Shown here: positions 9,954-21,260 of the stretch, piece after piece
Layout: the number at the start of each line of letters is the position of its first letter
Position numbering within the stretch: position 1 is the first letter of the stretch
NCBI GenBank assembly: GCA_016271365.2
Contig: CM057449.1
Span: forward strand, 1,561,552,501-1,561,616,500
Source of the DNA: Neoceratodus forsteri
Taxonomy: Eukaryota; Chordata; Ceratodontiformes; Ceratodontidae
Length of the DNA stretch: 64,000 bases
Direction of reading: 5' to 3'
Notes under the pieces: generated by a model
Database searches by the model: none
What the model was told of the DNA's origin: nothing
Seen by the model: only the letters and a program-made list of their open reading frames with translations
Translations under genes and position numbers: made by a program

Positions 9954-12373
9954 ATGTTCTGTCCAACTCCTTCATTTGAGGGACACCTTTCAAAGTGTGC
10001 CTGCGAAAAACAGATCCCTTCAAGGATCATCATTCCTCCTGCGGACCGGTGCTTAGGCCCGGACCACGATACCAAGGCCTGCACTTTTTGCTGAGGGTTC
10101 AACAGCCGTACCAGGATCCGCCGTCAGAAGGCACTTCAGGCTTTTACGGAGATCTATTTTTATGTCAATTGTTACAAAGATTTTGTAATTCAAGGCTGTA
10201 TGTGTTTATATTTTGTCTTGTTGTTATGTCTCTGCAACATAAAATGAATAAAAAGTGAATGGCAAAAAAAAAGAAGGCACTTCAGGCTTACCTGCTAGAG
10301 GAAAAACTTAGTCAGATGGACAAAGAACCTTCCTCCAGGGGCGATTCTTCCTCCAAGGTCCACAAACACCGGGAGAAGGCAAGGTCCAGATCTCCGAACC
10401 GGGCCTCGGATTCGTGGAGTTCAGGCTCCACCCGATCGGACTGCTCTCCCTCCAGGGCTAGGTCTCAGCCCACTCCGGTTAAGGTCTGGGCTTCCAGCGG
10501 TTCTTAGACTCTTCAGCCCATTAAGACTTCCAGGCCCTCGGCTTCCTCTACTCCCTCTCAGGCCTCTTCTAAGTCCTCTGAACGCCACAAGTCTTCCTCT
10601 TCCATCCAGTGTCGGGACCCCGACTCCAGGTCGGTCTCCTAACCCCATAGGGACCTGGATCCACCACCCAGGAAGACGAAGGACCTGATGTCCCTCAAGC
10701 GGACGATGGACCTGACGTCGGCCAAGCACCCGAAGTCTGCCAGGTGTTCGCCGGAGCCGAGAACATCGGCCAAGCATCAGACGCTGGCCAGGCGTTCACC
10801 GGACCTGAAGTCGTTGGCCAATCGACCGACATCTGCTTCACCAGAGTCAAAGACTGCCCGCCAGTCACCGGTGGACGCCGGTCAGAGGGACTCCACAGAG
10901 GAGGACACCGCATTGCCTGAAGACCAGGCAGGCAACACAGAGGATGCCGGGCTTCCAAGGGAACCTTCGCCCACCCTGGAGACGCCCGACCCCGGTGACA
11001 GACCACCGGTGCCAGGCCTGTCGTCTGGCATGAATATTCAAGAAGTAAAGGAGCTCTTTACTTTCTGGTGGGACACCATCCGTAAAGACGTGGTCCCAGT
11101 AAAGCCTCCCCCCCCACCCCACACTCCTTCACCTCCTACACCCCGTCCTCCACCACAGGGGCCAGCAGGATGACCACCAACCCCCAAGGAGCAGATTCCA
11201 CCTCCTAGTGGTAGATCCCAGGGTCGGAGAAGGCCTCCCTCAAGATCTCCATCAGGGTCTCCCAGCCCCAAGCGACCCAGACGGCGGTATACTCCATCGG
11301 GGGAGGACTCCAGATCAGATACCTCGGATTACTCCAGATCTCCTTCTCCACTCAGCATTTCATCACCTGACCCACATGACCTTCCCAGGTCTCCTCCGGA
11401 TGATCCCTCTTTCTCTGAGATCATGAGGCACATCCAGGACAACATGGGGTGGGATGCTGAAGACCTCGACCCGGAAAGGCAGCGCCTTGCCCGTTATCTT
11501 CGGCAGAAAGACCCAAAGCCTGTGGTAGTGCCGCTTGGTGGACAGCTTTGCGGACATCACCAAGGCTGCGTAGAAGCGCCCGCACTCCACTCCTGTGGTG
11601 CCAAAGAAAGCTGACCGCCTGTACAAGGCCCCGAGAGAGGACCAGTACTTGGCTCAGTAACCTCTGGCAGACTCCCTGGTCATTACGGCCTCACATGACC
11701 AGTCCCAAAGACCACAACTCATGCGCACACAGCCACCAGACCAGGAATCCAAACAATTGGATGCCTTGGGGAGACATATGTATGCGGCTGCTACATGCTT
11801 CATCAGGTCCCTGAACTACCTAACCCACATGGTACAGTTTCAGAACGCCCTATGGGAACAGGGCCAGGACCTGGTTGATAAGCTTCCGGATGGCGATCAG
11901 AAGGTGGAGCTCCTAAACCTTCTCTGCACAGGGTCTGATGTGGGTACCCAAGTACTACGAGCCACATACGATTCTGCGAACTCTTCCGCCAGAGCTGTAG
12001 CTTCAGGCGTCTGTCTCCGGCGACACTCTTGGCTCCGTGTCTCCGGCTTCACCCCGGACATACAGAAGAACATTCTTGACGTCCCCTAGAATGGCGAAGT
12101 ACTCTTTGGTGAACCCTTGGAGAAGGTTATCACCAAACTCCAGGACGCTGGGAAGGCAGTCAGGTCTGTACAGGCCATGTACAGATCCAGGCCCGGTTCC
12201 TTTCATAGGAACCAGAGCCGTTTTTGCAGCCAGCAACAAAGGCAGTAGCCACGTTCTGGCCAGCAACAAAGAGGCACCTTTCAGCGGAAAGCCCAGGCTA
12301 AGTCGTCCCTAGGCAGAGCCCAACGCTACACTAAACCGGCCCAGTCTGCAGGGACCAGTGCTGCCACAGCATG
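9954..12373 (+). pseudogene. DIRS C gag
   Basis: Start ATG 9954. The first segment has KCACEKQIPS then, after a frameshift, CLGPDHDTKACTFC, the same cysteine/histidine module as in B. A TGA follows, and a 128-bp poly-A insertion interrupts the gene at 10144-10271. Next are a Ser/Arg-rich and Pro-rich linker and MNIQEVKELFTFWWDTIRKDV, then the capsid-like half: GRHMYAAATCFIRSLNYLTHMV, LRRHSWLRVSGF and GEVLFGEPLEKV, with a TAG at about 12087. The tail is Gln/Arg-rich and basic, closing at the conserved CAGCATGACTCC block. It has several frameshifts. It is the counterpart of the B gag. Confidence 0.83.
10144..10271 (+). mobile_element. 5'-truncated poly-A retroposed fragment (L1-type 3' end)
   Basis: The 128-bp insert is flanked by an 18-bp direct repeat (AGAAGGCACTTCAGGCTT at 10126-10143 and 10272-10289). 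It has AATGAATAAAAAG before a terminal A9 run. Long target duplication plus a poly-A tail is the mark of L1-machinery insertion. The body resembles a short T-rich LINE 3' UTR; the source element is not identified. Confidence 0.8.
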
Positions 12374-14291
12374 ACTCCTTCCTGGCCCCTGCCCCTCCTC
12401 TGGATCAACAGGCACAAAAAGTCGGGGGTCGCATCGCTTGCCACTTTTCAGGGTGGCAGTCAATTACCACCGACCGGTGGGTTCTCCAGTTGGTCAAGAA
12501 AGGTCACTTCATAGAATTTCTCGACCACCGCCAGCAAGACCTCCCCTGCTTTCCCGTTACTCTGGTAAGCACGCCCTGCTCATACAGCAGGAGGTGCTCG
12601 CACTCCTGGAAAAAGAAGCGATAGAGCACATTCCACAGAACCAGAGGGGTGCAGGATATTATTCTCACTTCTTTCTGTTTCCCAAGAAAACAGGGGACCT
12701 CTGTCCGATAGTGGACCTCAGCGACCTCAACGAGTCGGTCCTGTACAAACGCTTCTGCATGGTGACCCTCCCAGGTCTGATTCCCATGCTCAAGCAGGGC
12801 ACCTTTCTAGCGACCTCGGACATGCAGGACACTTACCTGCATATTCCCATTGCTCAAGCGCACAGGAAGTTTCTGCGCTTCGAGTTCCAGGGCAACCATT
12901 ATCAATTCCGAGCCCTCCCTTTCGGACTGTCATCGGCACCTCGGGTATTCACGAAGTGTATGGCGGTCGTAGTGGTGGCTCTGAGGAGACGAGGCCACTA
13001 CATGCTCCCCTACCTGAACGACTGGCTTCTCATGGCACCCTCTCGGGAGGCCTTGATGTCTGCCGCCCATTATACTCAGTCTCTGTTCAAGATGCTGGGC
13101 ATCATGATCAATCACGAGAAGTCACACCTGGTTCCGTCACAGACTCTGCAGTTCATAGATGCAGTTCTGGGCATTGTCCAGGGGAAAGCTTTTCTTCCAC
13201 AGGACAGAGCGGAACATATCAGATCCCTCATCAGGGACATTTCGGCGAGGAAGACCTTTCCTGTCAGATTGGTCCTTTGCCTGCTTGGACACATGTCTGC
13301 GGCCATTGCAACAGTCCCACTTGCTCATCTCCACATGCGGGTCACCCAGTGGATGTTACGGGTCCAATGGGACCAAAAGCAAGACCATCTGCAGCTTCCA
13401 ATCTGGATCAGGAAGACCGTAATCCGGGATTGGCAATGGTGGCTAGATCCGAAGAATCTATCAGCAGGGGCCCCCTTCATTGCGCCATCTCCGATAGTGA
13501 CACTCTCCACAGACGCCTCGGGGCTCGGATGGGGAGCACACCTCGACGGTGTCCGGTCTCAGGGCCTGTGGACAGCCCAAGAGACTCATCTCCACATAAA
13601 TATCCTGGAAATGAGAACAGTTCTTCACGCCCTGCAGGCCTTCCAGTCGGAGATTCCACCAGGTACCATTCTGTTACAAACAGACAATTCCGCTGTGATG
13701 TATTACCTCAACAAACAAGGAGGCACCCATTCCTACCCGCTTTACAGGGAGGCCATGAGGGTGTGGGATTGGGTTTTGCAACACGGCGCAAACCTTGTTG
13801 CTGTTCATGTCCCAGGAGTGGACAATGTCATTGCAGACGGCCTGAGCTGCTCTCAGGCCTGAGTCCACAAGTGGGAACTACTCCAGGAGGTAGTAGAGGA
13901 TCTGTTTCACAGATGGGGTACACCAGAGTTAGACATTTTCGCGTCCCCATCCAACGCAGAACTGCCCAATTTTTGCTTGCTAGATCCAGGGCCTTGTGTT
14001 TTTTGGCGAGACGAGTTGTCCCTCTCCTGGATGGGCAGATTCCTCTGTGCCTTTCCCCCCTTTCTGTTGATCCAGAGGGTTCTTCTGAAACTTCGCAGAA
14101 AGCAAGCGACGCTGATACTCATCGCGCCATTCTGGCCCAGGCAGATCTGGTTCCCTCTGCTACATCAGCTATCACGGGAACCTCCGGTGCCTCTGCCAAT
14201 CAGCTCTCACTTGTTGTCTCAGGAGGAGGGCTTCTTGGTCCATCCACACCTTCGTTCACTGAGTCTGCACGCTTGGCTCCTAGAGACATAG
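12374..14291 (+). pseudogene. DIRS C pol: RT, RNase H, methyltransferase-like domain
   Basis: The best preserved pol here. The frame from 12438 is open for 474 codons to TGA 13860-13862 and continues in the same frame to TAG 14289-14291; the N-terminal piece (QSITTDRWVLQLVKKGHFIEF) is in another frame after a shift near 12550. RT: TSDMQDTYLHIPI (motif A), ALPFGLSSAPRVFTKCMAVV, then YLNDWL at 13011-13028, where the usual YLDD has Asn for the first Asp. RNase H has all four acidic motifs: STDASGLGWGAHL, INILEMRTVLHAL, QTDNSAVMYYLNKQGG and VIADGLS. Methyltransferase-like part: FASPSNAELPNFCLLDPG, FLCAFPPFLLIQRVLLKL and LILIAPFWPRQIWFPLL. Confidence 0.9.
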
Positions 14292-15319
14292 CCATTTTGC
14301 GACACGGGGTCTCCCAAGAGGTAGCTGACATTCTGGTGGGCACGAGAAAACCGGCCACTCATGCTACTTACGCCATGAAATGGCGCAGTTTTTGCCTATG
14401 GGCTCAAGCGCGGCGGTTTTTGCCTCTAGACTGTCCATAAAAGTCGGTCTTGGACTACCTCTTGTCTCTTTTTCAGACAGGCCTGGCGTACTCCTCGATC
14501 AAAGTACACCTCTGTGCCATATCAGCCTATCATTATCCTATAGGCCAACGCACCATATCTCAGTTGGACACGGCACGAGCCTTCCTGAGAGGTATTCTCC
14601 ACCTTAGACCTCCGATTAAGGATCCAATTCCACCATGGAATCTACCCTTTGTCCTGGAGCAGCTTACGCTGCCACCCTTTGAACCAGCCGCGGATTGCGA
14701 GCTACGTCTTTTCACTTGGAAGATGTTGTTTTTAGTTGCCGTTACCTTGGCCAGAAGAATTTCTGAACTCCATGCACTCATGTGCAAAGAGCCTTATTTG
14801 GTTTTTCACAGACAGGGTATCCCTACGGACTAGTCCCAAATTTCTGCCTAAGGTGGTCTCAGCTCTCACCCTTAATCAGGACATTGATCTACCAGTGTAC
14901 CTTCCCAACTATTCGAATCGAGGAGAGGCCCTGCTGCACACTCTAGATGTGCATAGGTGTCTCCGATACTACCTGACCAGAACAAAACACCACCGAAAAT
15001 CAGACCAGCTTTTTGTCTCCTTCGCCCACAGGATGATGGGAGCTCCTGTTTCTAAACAGTTGCTGTCCAGGTGGCTCATTCAGTGTATCATGTTCTGTTA
15101 CCAGAAGCGCAACAAACCCTTACCAGGCGCGGTCAAGGGTCATTCCACAAGGCGGGTGGCTACCTCCTTTGCGGCCTTAAGAATGTGTCCACCTCGGCGA
15201 TCTGTGCTGCAGCTACTTGGAGCTCCGTGCACACTTTCATCAGGCATTACAGCCTGGATATCGCAGCGAGGCGAAAAGCAGGTTTTGGTCTAGCAGTCCT
15301 TCAAGGACTTCTGTCCTAG
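14050..15319 (+). pseudogene. DIRS C tyrosine recombinase
   Basis: It lies in the -1 frame relative to the end of pol, overlapping it by about 240 nt; the start is approximate. The N-half has RKPATHATYAMKWRSFCLWA, then a TAA near 14440 and a frameshift. The core has VTLARRISELHALMCKEP (Arg I), KGHSTRRVATSFAAL (HxxR) and, after a further shift, ICAAATWSSVHTFIRHYSLD (nucleophile Tyr). It ends at LAVLQGLLS, TAG 15317-15319. All catalytic residues survive, but three or four frame breaks make it inactive. The ICR follows about 75 bp downstream. Confidence 0.87.
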
Positions 15320-15391
15320 GCTTAGGTTCCATTAAGGATTTCTACCTTCCCTCCTCCCAGTGGTGTGGGATTTCCATTATTGCTTGGGAAT

Positions 15392-15501
15392 CAGTCCTAA
15401 TGGTGTAACCTGCTGCAAGAGCTGTTTCTCGAAGTAAGATAGTACAGTTACGTAAGAACTTACCGTAACAGTAGATCTTCGAGAACAGCTCTTGCAGCAG
15501 G
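15392..15501. repeat. ICR of DIRS C
   Basis: 15392-15440 is the reverse complement of C's left end (GCTGTTTCTCGAAGTAAGAT against ATCTTACTTCGAGAAACGGC). 15441-15501 is the reverse complement of its right end. The junction is AAGAT|AGTACAG. Confidence 0.9.
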
Positions 15502-15656
15502 TACTTTCCCTCCCACTATCCCCGCTGGAGGTAGATTCTAGTTTCAGCATCCTTCTCCAAGGATCAGGTGTCTCAGCATCTCTCTGACTGCCATCTGATG
15601 GCGGATCCTCAGTCTCCTCTTCTGATGTCATCCAGCGGCCGGGAGTCTCCGGTGGG

Positions 15657-15850
15657 AGAACTGGAGATTCTGGGGTACCGCCCCCTTATATACTATGCCT
15701 GACATCGGGGGCGGTCCCCGCTGAATACTGCTAGCTAGAAAATTTCCGTGAGGTTCTGGTGCCTGCCGGCTTCAGTCCTAATGGTGTAACCTGCTGCAAC
15801 AGCTGTTCGCGAAGATCTGCTGTTACAATAAGTTCTTACATAACTGTACT
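15657..15850 (+). repeat. Right ITR of DIRS C
   Basis: Inverted copy of 9687-9876 with the outer extension GATCTGCTGTTACAATAAGTTCTTACATAACTGTACT running past the part shared with the left end. Confidence 0.9.
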
Positions 15851-15868
15851 TTCTTACGTAACTGTACT
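15851..15868 (+). repeat. Detached outer 18 bp of DIRS B
   Basis: TTCTTACGTAACTGTACT is exactly the outer end that B lacks at 9686 and that B's ICR predicts. It marks the far side of the C insertion and the true end of B. Confidence 0.93.
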
Positions 15869-16884
15869 TTCCTCTGGATCCTCAAAGGGATTTGCCTTTT
15901 CTCCTCGGCCAGACGCCCATGGTGACTCCCCTCGGTCGCCCCCAGACAACCGTACATTCGTGGATATGATGTGTTGCATTCATTTCTTAAACCATGGGAC
16001 ACTGAGGACTTGGACCCGGAAAGGTGATGATTGGCTTATTTTGTAGGCATGAGTGATCCAAAACCACTGGTAGTCCCGCCTTTGGTGGCTCCTTTTCAGG
16101 ATGTCACCAAGCTAGCCTGGAGGCCCCCTTCCTCCACTTCTGCTGTCCCTAAAAAGGTGGACAGACTGTATAGGACCCCAAAAACTAGTCCTTTTTTGAG
16201 GGAACATCCGAAAGTGGTCTCTGTGGTCCTCACAGCTGCCACGGCAGGATCAAGCAGCCCCGCCACATGAGTGCACAGCCACCAGACAAAGAATCCAAGA
16301 AACTGGATCAGTCTGTCCAAAAAATTTATTCCTCAGCCACCTGCACCATGCATTCACAAAATTGTTTAGCACATGTGGTGCAGTATCAGAAATCCTTGTG
16401 GCAGAAAGCCGTGAAGTTGACTCAGAAGTAGCCTGACTCTCCACAAAAATCCAAGGTCTTGGATGTTCTCCAATCCGGCCTCAATGTGGGAAAACACATC
16501 TTGAGGTCTTCTTATGATTCAGCAGAGACATCAGCTAGAGCAGCAGCCACCAGGGTCTGCCTCAGAAGATACTCTTGGCGCAGGATCTCCAGGACGCTGT
16601 CATGGATGCCCCCTTCCACTGGTCCATTTTATTTGGAGAGGACTCCGAGAAAATAATTACGGGCCTTCAGGATTCGGGCAAAGTCGTCCAGTCTGTATAC
16701 CAAATCAGACCTACATCCGACACAACAGAAGCCTTTTCATCGCCCTACAGGCCAGAGGTCCAAGGGGCAACAAGCAAGAGTACCCTTTAAGCACAAGGCT
16801 CCCTCTCAGCCCTCGGGTGCCTCGGGACCTCAGAATGAGAAGTCCTCCCAGGACTCCCTGCCCACTTCCGGAGCCTCCACCTGA
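15869..16884 (+). pseudogene. DIRS A gag, 3' part
   Basis: The frame left at 3721 continues here without loss (SDSSDR then SSSGSSKG), through SPPDNRTFVDMM and the capsid-like part: SDPKPLVVPPLVAPFQDVTKLAW, then QPPDKESKKLDQ, a CLAHVVQYQKSLW stretch, CLRRYSW and a LFGEDSEKIITGLQDSGK motif. Stops and shifts occur near 16027, 16430 and 16600. The basic tail ends near the CCTGACTCCCTG block (TGA 16882-16884) that corresponds to the gag/pol junction of B and C. Confidence 0.82.
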
Positions 16885-18743
16885 CTCCCTGACCCCAGCA
16901 GAATCCTTGAGGGAAGCGGTAGGTGGTCAATTGTTGAGCCAAGATAACTTCCGACGCCTGGGTCTTCCAGTTGATAGGGGTCATGCGCTGGACTTAATGC
17001 AAATTCCTCCACACAATCCCCCAGTCCCTTTTACCTACTCACCATCCCACGCCACCCTCATTCAAGAGGAGATTCAGACCCTCCTGGACAAGCAGGCCAT
17101 AGATCCTGTTCTCTAGTCCCACTGCAGGAAAGGGTTCTACTCCCACATCTTCTTGGTCCCCAAGAAGACAGGGGAATCTCTGTCCCATCCTAGATCTAAG
17201 CCTCCTGAACAATTATATTGAATACAAGAGGTTCAGGATGGTAACCCTACAGGGCCACCTCCCCATGCTCCATCTCTCTCTCTCTCTCTCTGCTTTGTTC
17301 CCTCGATATGCAGAACGCTTACCTCCACATGTTGGTACTTCTGGCCCACAGGAGCTTCCTGCGGTTCTCTTTTCAAGGGGACCATTACCAATTCCGAGCC
17401 TTGCCCTTCGGCCGTTCCGCGGCACCACAGGTCTTTACCAAGTACCTCGCAGTGGTGGCTGCAGCTCTCAGGCGCCAGGGCCATTACATCTACCCCTATC
17501 TGGATGATTGGCTCCTAGCAGCCCCTACCAAGGATCAGCTTCTGACCACTCTGTCGGACACTTTCCTTATGTTCAGAGATCTGGGAATCGTGCTGAACAT
17601 CACAAAGTTGTCTCCCTGGCCCCTCCCAGCATCTACAATACATAAGGACCATCTTGGACGCATCACAGGGAAAGTCCCCCGTCCCCCCAGACAGGGCAGC
17701 TCAACACTGACTCAGAGGGTTTCCACTTCCTGCCAGATTCCGGCTCGGACAGTGCTGCAGCTCCTCGGTCACATGGTGCCATTTGGCTCAATTATTTATG
17801 AGAGTTCCACAGTGGACTCTCAGAGTTCAGTGGGACCAAAGGTTGGACAATCTCGATCAGCCCATCCGAATCTCCAACGTAGTGAGTCAGACCCTCTCTT
17901 GATGGCTGACTTCTGCCAATTTGGAGCAGGGAGTTCCCTTCCAGAAGGGTTCCCCACAGCAAATCTTGATGATGGATGCATCAGGTCTAGGATGGGGAGC
18001 CCATTTCCAAAACCAACAAACACAGGGCTCCTGGTCTCCTCTGTAACAAAGCCTGCATATCAACATCCTGGAGATTAGGGAAGTTCTTTATGCTCTCCAA
18101 GTTTTTCAAATGGATCTTTCTCCGGGGCCCTTGTTGATTCAGATGGACAACATGTCCGTCTTCTTTTACATCAACAAACGGGGGGGGGGCCCACTCCTAT
18201 CCTCTATGTCGAGAGGCCATGAGAGTGTGGTTCTGGGCCATAGAACATGATCTATCCCTCACAGCGGTCCATGTTCCCGGAGTCCAAAACACATTGGCCA
18301 ACGGACTCGACCGCTCTCGGTCCAAGGTGCACGAGTGGGAGCTCCACAGTCCGTAGTGGAACACCTGTTCGAAAGATGGGGACATCCAGATTTGGACCTC
18401 TTCATGTCGTGTCCAACACCAAACTGCCCAATTTCTGCTCACTAGATCCAGGGTCTGATGTTTTTTGGTGACATGCGTTGTCTCTTTTTTGAACAGGGAG
18501 ATTTCTGTATGCCTTCCCTCTTCTTCAAAGGGTCCTCCTCAAGCTCCAAGCGGAGTGTGCGGACATGATTCTAATTGCTCCACTCTGGCCACGTCAGATT
18601 TAGTTCCCTCTGCTTCAACAGCTGGCGGTGGAACCTCCAGTCCTTCTGCCCCATCCTCCCACTTGCACTCTCAGGAGCAGGGTTCTCTGGTCCATCTGCA
18701 TCTCAGATCCCTACATCTGCTTGCATGGCTCCTACAGACATAG
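16885..18743 (+). pseudogene. DIRS A pol: RT, RNase H, methyltransferase-like domain
   Basis: The N-terminal part has EEIQTLLDKQAIDPVL and FYSHIFLVPKKTG. RT continues with MQNAYLHMLV (motif A changed: the aspartates of DLQDAY are lost), ALPFGRSAAPQVFTKYLAVV and YPYLDDWLLAA at about 17490-17515, an intact catalytic pair. RNase H: MMDASGLGWGAHF, ILEIREVLYALQVF, QMDNMSVFFYINKRGG with a 10-G run that shifts the frame, and NTLANGLDRS. The methyltransferase-like region is frameshifted (LIAPLWPRQI then TAG). A (TC)n stretch near 17274-17291 has expanded inside RT. Closes at LLAWLLQT, TAG 18741-18743. Confidence 0.86.
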
Positions 18744-19003
18744 TTACGACCCGTTTTGGAGTCTCCTCAAGGGTGGCGGAAGTCTTGGTCGTGCCTCGAA
18801 AACCTTCCACTAGTTCTACTTATGCCATGAAATGGAAGCATTTCTGCCTATGGGCTTCCGTTCGTGATCTGGACCCGTTCTGCTGCCCTGTTAATTCTAT
18901 CCTGGAGTACCTGCCTTCCCTCTCGGATGCCGGCCTCCGTTATTCCCCCATTAAGGTGCACGTCTTAGCGATCTCAGCCTATCATGCACCTGTGGAGGGC
19001 AAA
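18575..19003 (+). pseudogene. DIRS A tyrosine recombinase, part 1
   Basis: Read in the -1 frame relative to the end of pol. It has TTRFGVSSRVAEVLVVPRKPST, then YAMKWKHFCLWA and YSPIKVHVLAISAYHAPVEGK, after which a LINE block begins and immediately supplies a stop. About 45 bp that other copies have next are missing here. It continues at 23958. Confidence 0.86.
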
Positions 19004-19631
19004 TAAGTTTTATTCATTTATTTGTTTATTGAAAAGTTTCACCAGGTAATGTACACTGAACAACAAGTTGCTCATCTCCTGGTACGACCTGGGGAGAGGG
19101 TAAAAGGAGTTACAACATAGGATATTGTACAAGCAATTCACACATAGCGTATAAAGCTTAGTTTACAAGGTAGGTGGTTTCAACGTATATGGTGACCTTA
19201 TGGATGACCTATAGTGTATAACTGTACAGATGCTCCTAAAGCATACATGCAAGCAATATACAGATAGGACATTTGTCGCTTTAGCAATAGCAGTTTGTAA
19301 GAATTTTAGGCACAAATACAATTTAAGGAATTAACACAGCAGTTTAGCATAAGAGTAGAAGAGGTGCATCATGAGAATAGAGAACACCAAGGCCTACATG
19401 CAGAGACTATTAGTAAAAATTCCATGTAGGGAGAATAGCAATGGTACAGAGTCAGCTAGTAGACCCTGGCGAAACACTCAGGCTCCGAGGCGGAGACAGA
19501 CAACAGAAGACCGTTGCAACAATATCAAACGAGGAGCAAAATTAAGTGTTTGTATATATAAGGGCTACGAGTAGGTTATGCTTAGACATGCGGGGCAGCA
19601 GACAAGGTGTTAGACCAGGAGGGGTGGAGAG

Positions 19632-21260
19632 TTAGGGGCAGGTGCAATTAACAGAAAGGAAATTATGTAATGCTTTATTTAGTGAGCCGGATGAGGAGGA
19701 AAATTGGATTTGTGTAGGAAGTGAGCTCCACAACTTTGGGAGATGGTAGGAAAAAGAGGACTGGCCAATTGAGGTGGATCTCAGGGGAACTGACAGGGTT
19801 CTGTGGTCATGGGAGCTGAGAAGGCGAGAGGGTGGAGGGGAAAGGGAGGAGGTAAGATAAGGAGGGAGGGTACCAAGCCAGTAGTTAGAGATGAACTTTG
19901 CACAGTGATGCAGCCGCCTGTTAGCTAGAGATGGGAACGCTAAAGCGCAGTAAAGGTGACGGTGATGGGTTGGGTGAGGTGCATCAAGGGCAAAGTGGCA
20001 GAAGGAGTTGAAAAGGGTATCCAAGTTGGCTAAAGAGGTGGCGGGAGCAGAGCAATAGACGACATCGCAGTAGTCGATGATTGGGAGAATCATCTTTTGG
20101 AGCAGTTTCTACATAAGGCACCGAGTTTAGGGTGAAGCTTTTTCATTATGGCATCTATTTGGTCTGAGAAAGTGAGATGTTGATCCAGCCAAATGCCCAG
20201 ATATCTGAAGGACGCCGTCACCTCAGTAGTTGTCCCATTGAGGGTAGTGAATTTGGGGAAGGATGGGAGCCTTGACAGTCTCTGTCTAGTGCCAAACGTC
20301 ATGGCCACTGTTTTCTTAGCATTTAGGAAGAGTTGGTGAGATTAAAACCAACCCTAGACATTACTGAAATCCCATTGAGGCCTGGAGGCAACATCCTAGT
20401 GCGATGGCCCTGAGGAGAAAAGAACCGTATCATCAGCATACGTATGTATAGAAGATGATGTACAGACAGATGGAAAAGAGTTCAGAAAAATGAAGACAAG
20501 GATCAGACCCATGGACCCTTGGGGGACATCAGTGCATATAGGTAGAGAAGGGGAGATAGAGTCAGAGATTTTTACCGATTGTGTGCAGCTGTTTAAGTAT
20601 GCACTGCACCATTTTATGGTGTGTTCAGACAGACCGGCAGATGACAGGGAGCAGAGTAGGAGGGAGTGGGAAACAATTTCAAATGCTTTTGCAAGATCAA
20701 TAAAGATGGCAGTAGTGATGTGTCCGCAGTCCATACCAGACAGGATCGAGTCCGTGATCCAAAGCAGTGAAGTAGTAGTAGAGTGGTGTTTGCAGAACCC
20801 AGATTGATATTGGGTGAAAAAGTTTATGTTGGAGAGGTACGAAGACAGTTGGGCTAAGACTAAGTGTTCTTGCAGTTTGGCTAACGTTGGGAGGAGTGAG
20901 ATGGGGCGGTAGTTCCCAGGGGAGGAGGTATCACCACTCATTGGAAGTGGGAGGACGATTGCATGTTTCCAACCTTGGGATATTTTGGGCAGTTAAAAAG
21001 AGAGGTTGAGAAGGGCAGTCAGTGGGAGGAGCAATGACTATGGCAGACAGGTTTAGTTGCTTCAGATCCAGCCCATCAGGGGAGCTATCTTTGCTCGGGT
21101 TAAGGGCTTCTAAGGCAGCCAGCATATCTAGTGTCCAGATTTTGGAGAAGGAGAAATTGTATGGTGGAGCAGGTGGGCTGCTTGTAGAGGCAGTAGACGG
21201 ATGACTAATGGTTGGAAGCGAGCCTAGTAGTGCAGAAGCGCATGAGGTGATGTGCAAGTT
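19632..21260 (-). pseudogene. L2-type LINE reverse transcriptase (broken)
   Basis: Read from 21260 down: ALEALNPSKDSSPDGLDLKQL, then GNYRPISLLPTLAKL, FTQYQSGFCKHHSTTTSLL, FIDLAKAFEIVSH (motif A), SLPICTDVPQGSMG (motif B, with MG for VL) and HTYADDTVLFSSG (catalytic YADD kept). Downstream are PIIDYCDVVYCSAP and the thumb-like C-terminus HLPKLWSSLPTQIQF. At least three frames are needed. The family call rests on YADDT and the FxPKLWNSLP-type ending, both typical of L2/CR1-group LINEs. Confidence 0.8.

Larger units (their letters stand above)
9687..15850 (+). mobile_element. DIRS-type retrotransposon C
   Basis: A complete 6,164-bp copy inserted in the right ITR of B, so it is the youngest of the A/B/C nest. 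It has the best preserved pol. It starts ATCTTACTTCGAGAAACGG and ends GTTCTTACATAACTGTACT. The flanks GGTAAG and TTCTTACG join to the exact B terminus predicted by B's ICR, so there was neither duplication nor loss of target bases. Confidence 0.95.
3722..15868 (+). mobile_element. DIRS-type retrotransposon B, split by element C
   Basis: A complete copy apart from C at 9687-15850. The B parts (3722-9686 plus 15851-15868) total about 5.98 kb. The left end (ACTTCGAGGGGGAGCTC) matches the ICR at 9282-9382 in reverse complement. B sits in the gag of A: the sequence just before it (GACAGGAG) and just after it (TTCCTCTGG) joins into one continuous gag reading frame. There is no target duplication. 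Confidence 0.92.

Noticed and set aside
12956..14440. 494-codon frame overlapping the RT of C
   Set aside because: Its first 1.1 kb is a shadow of the RT/RNase H frame; only the last part (from about 14050) is YR.
18509..18511. ATG inside the YAFP codons of A and F as the YR start
   Set aside because: It lies in the +1 frame of pol, while YR is in the -1 frame in B, C and F, and B, C and E lack the ATG.
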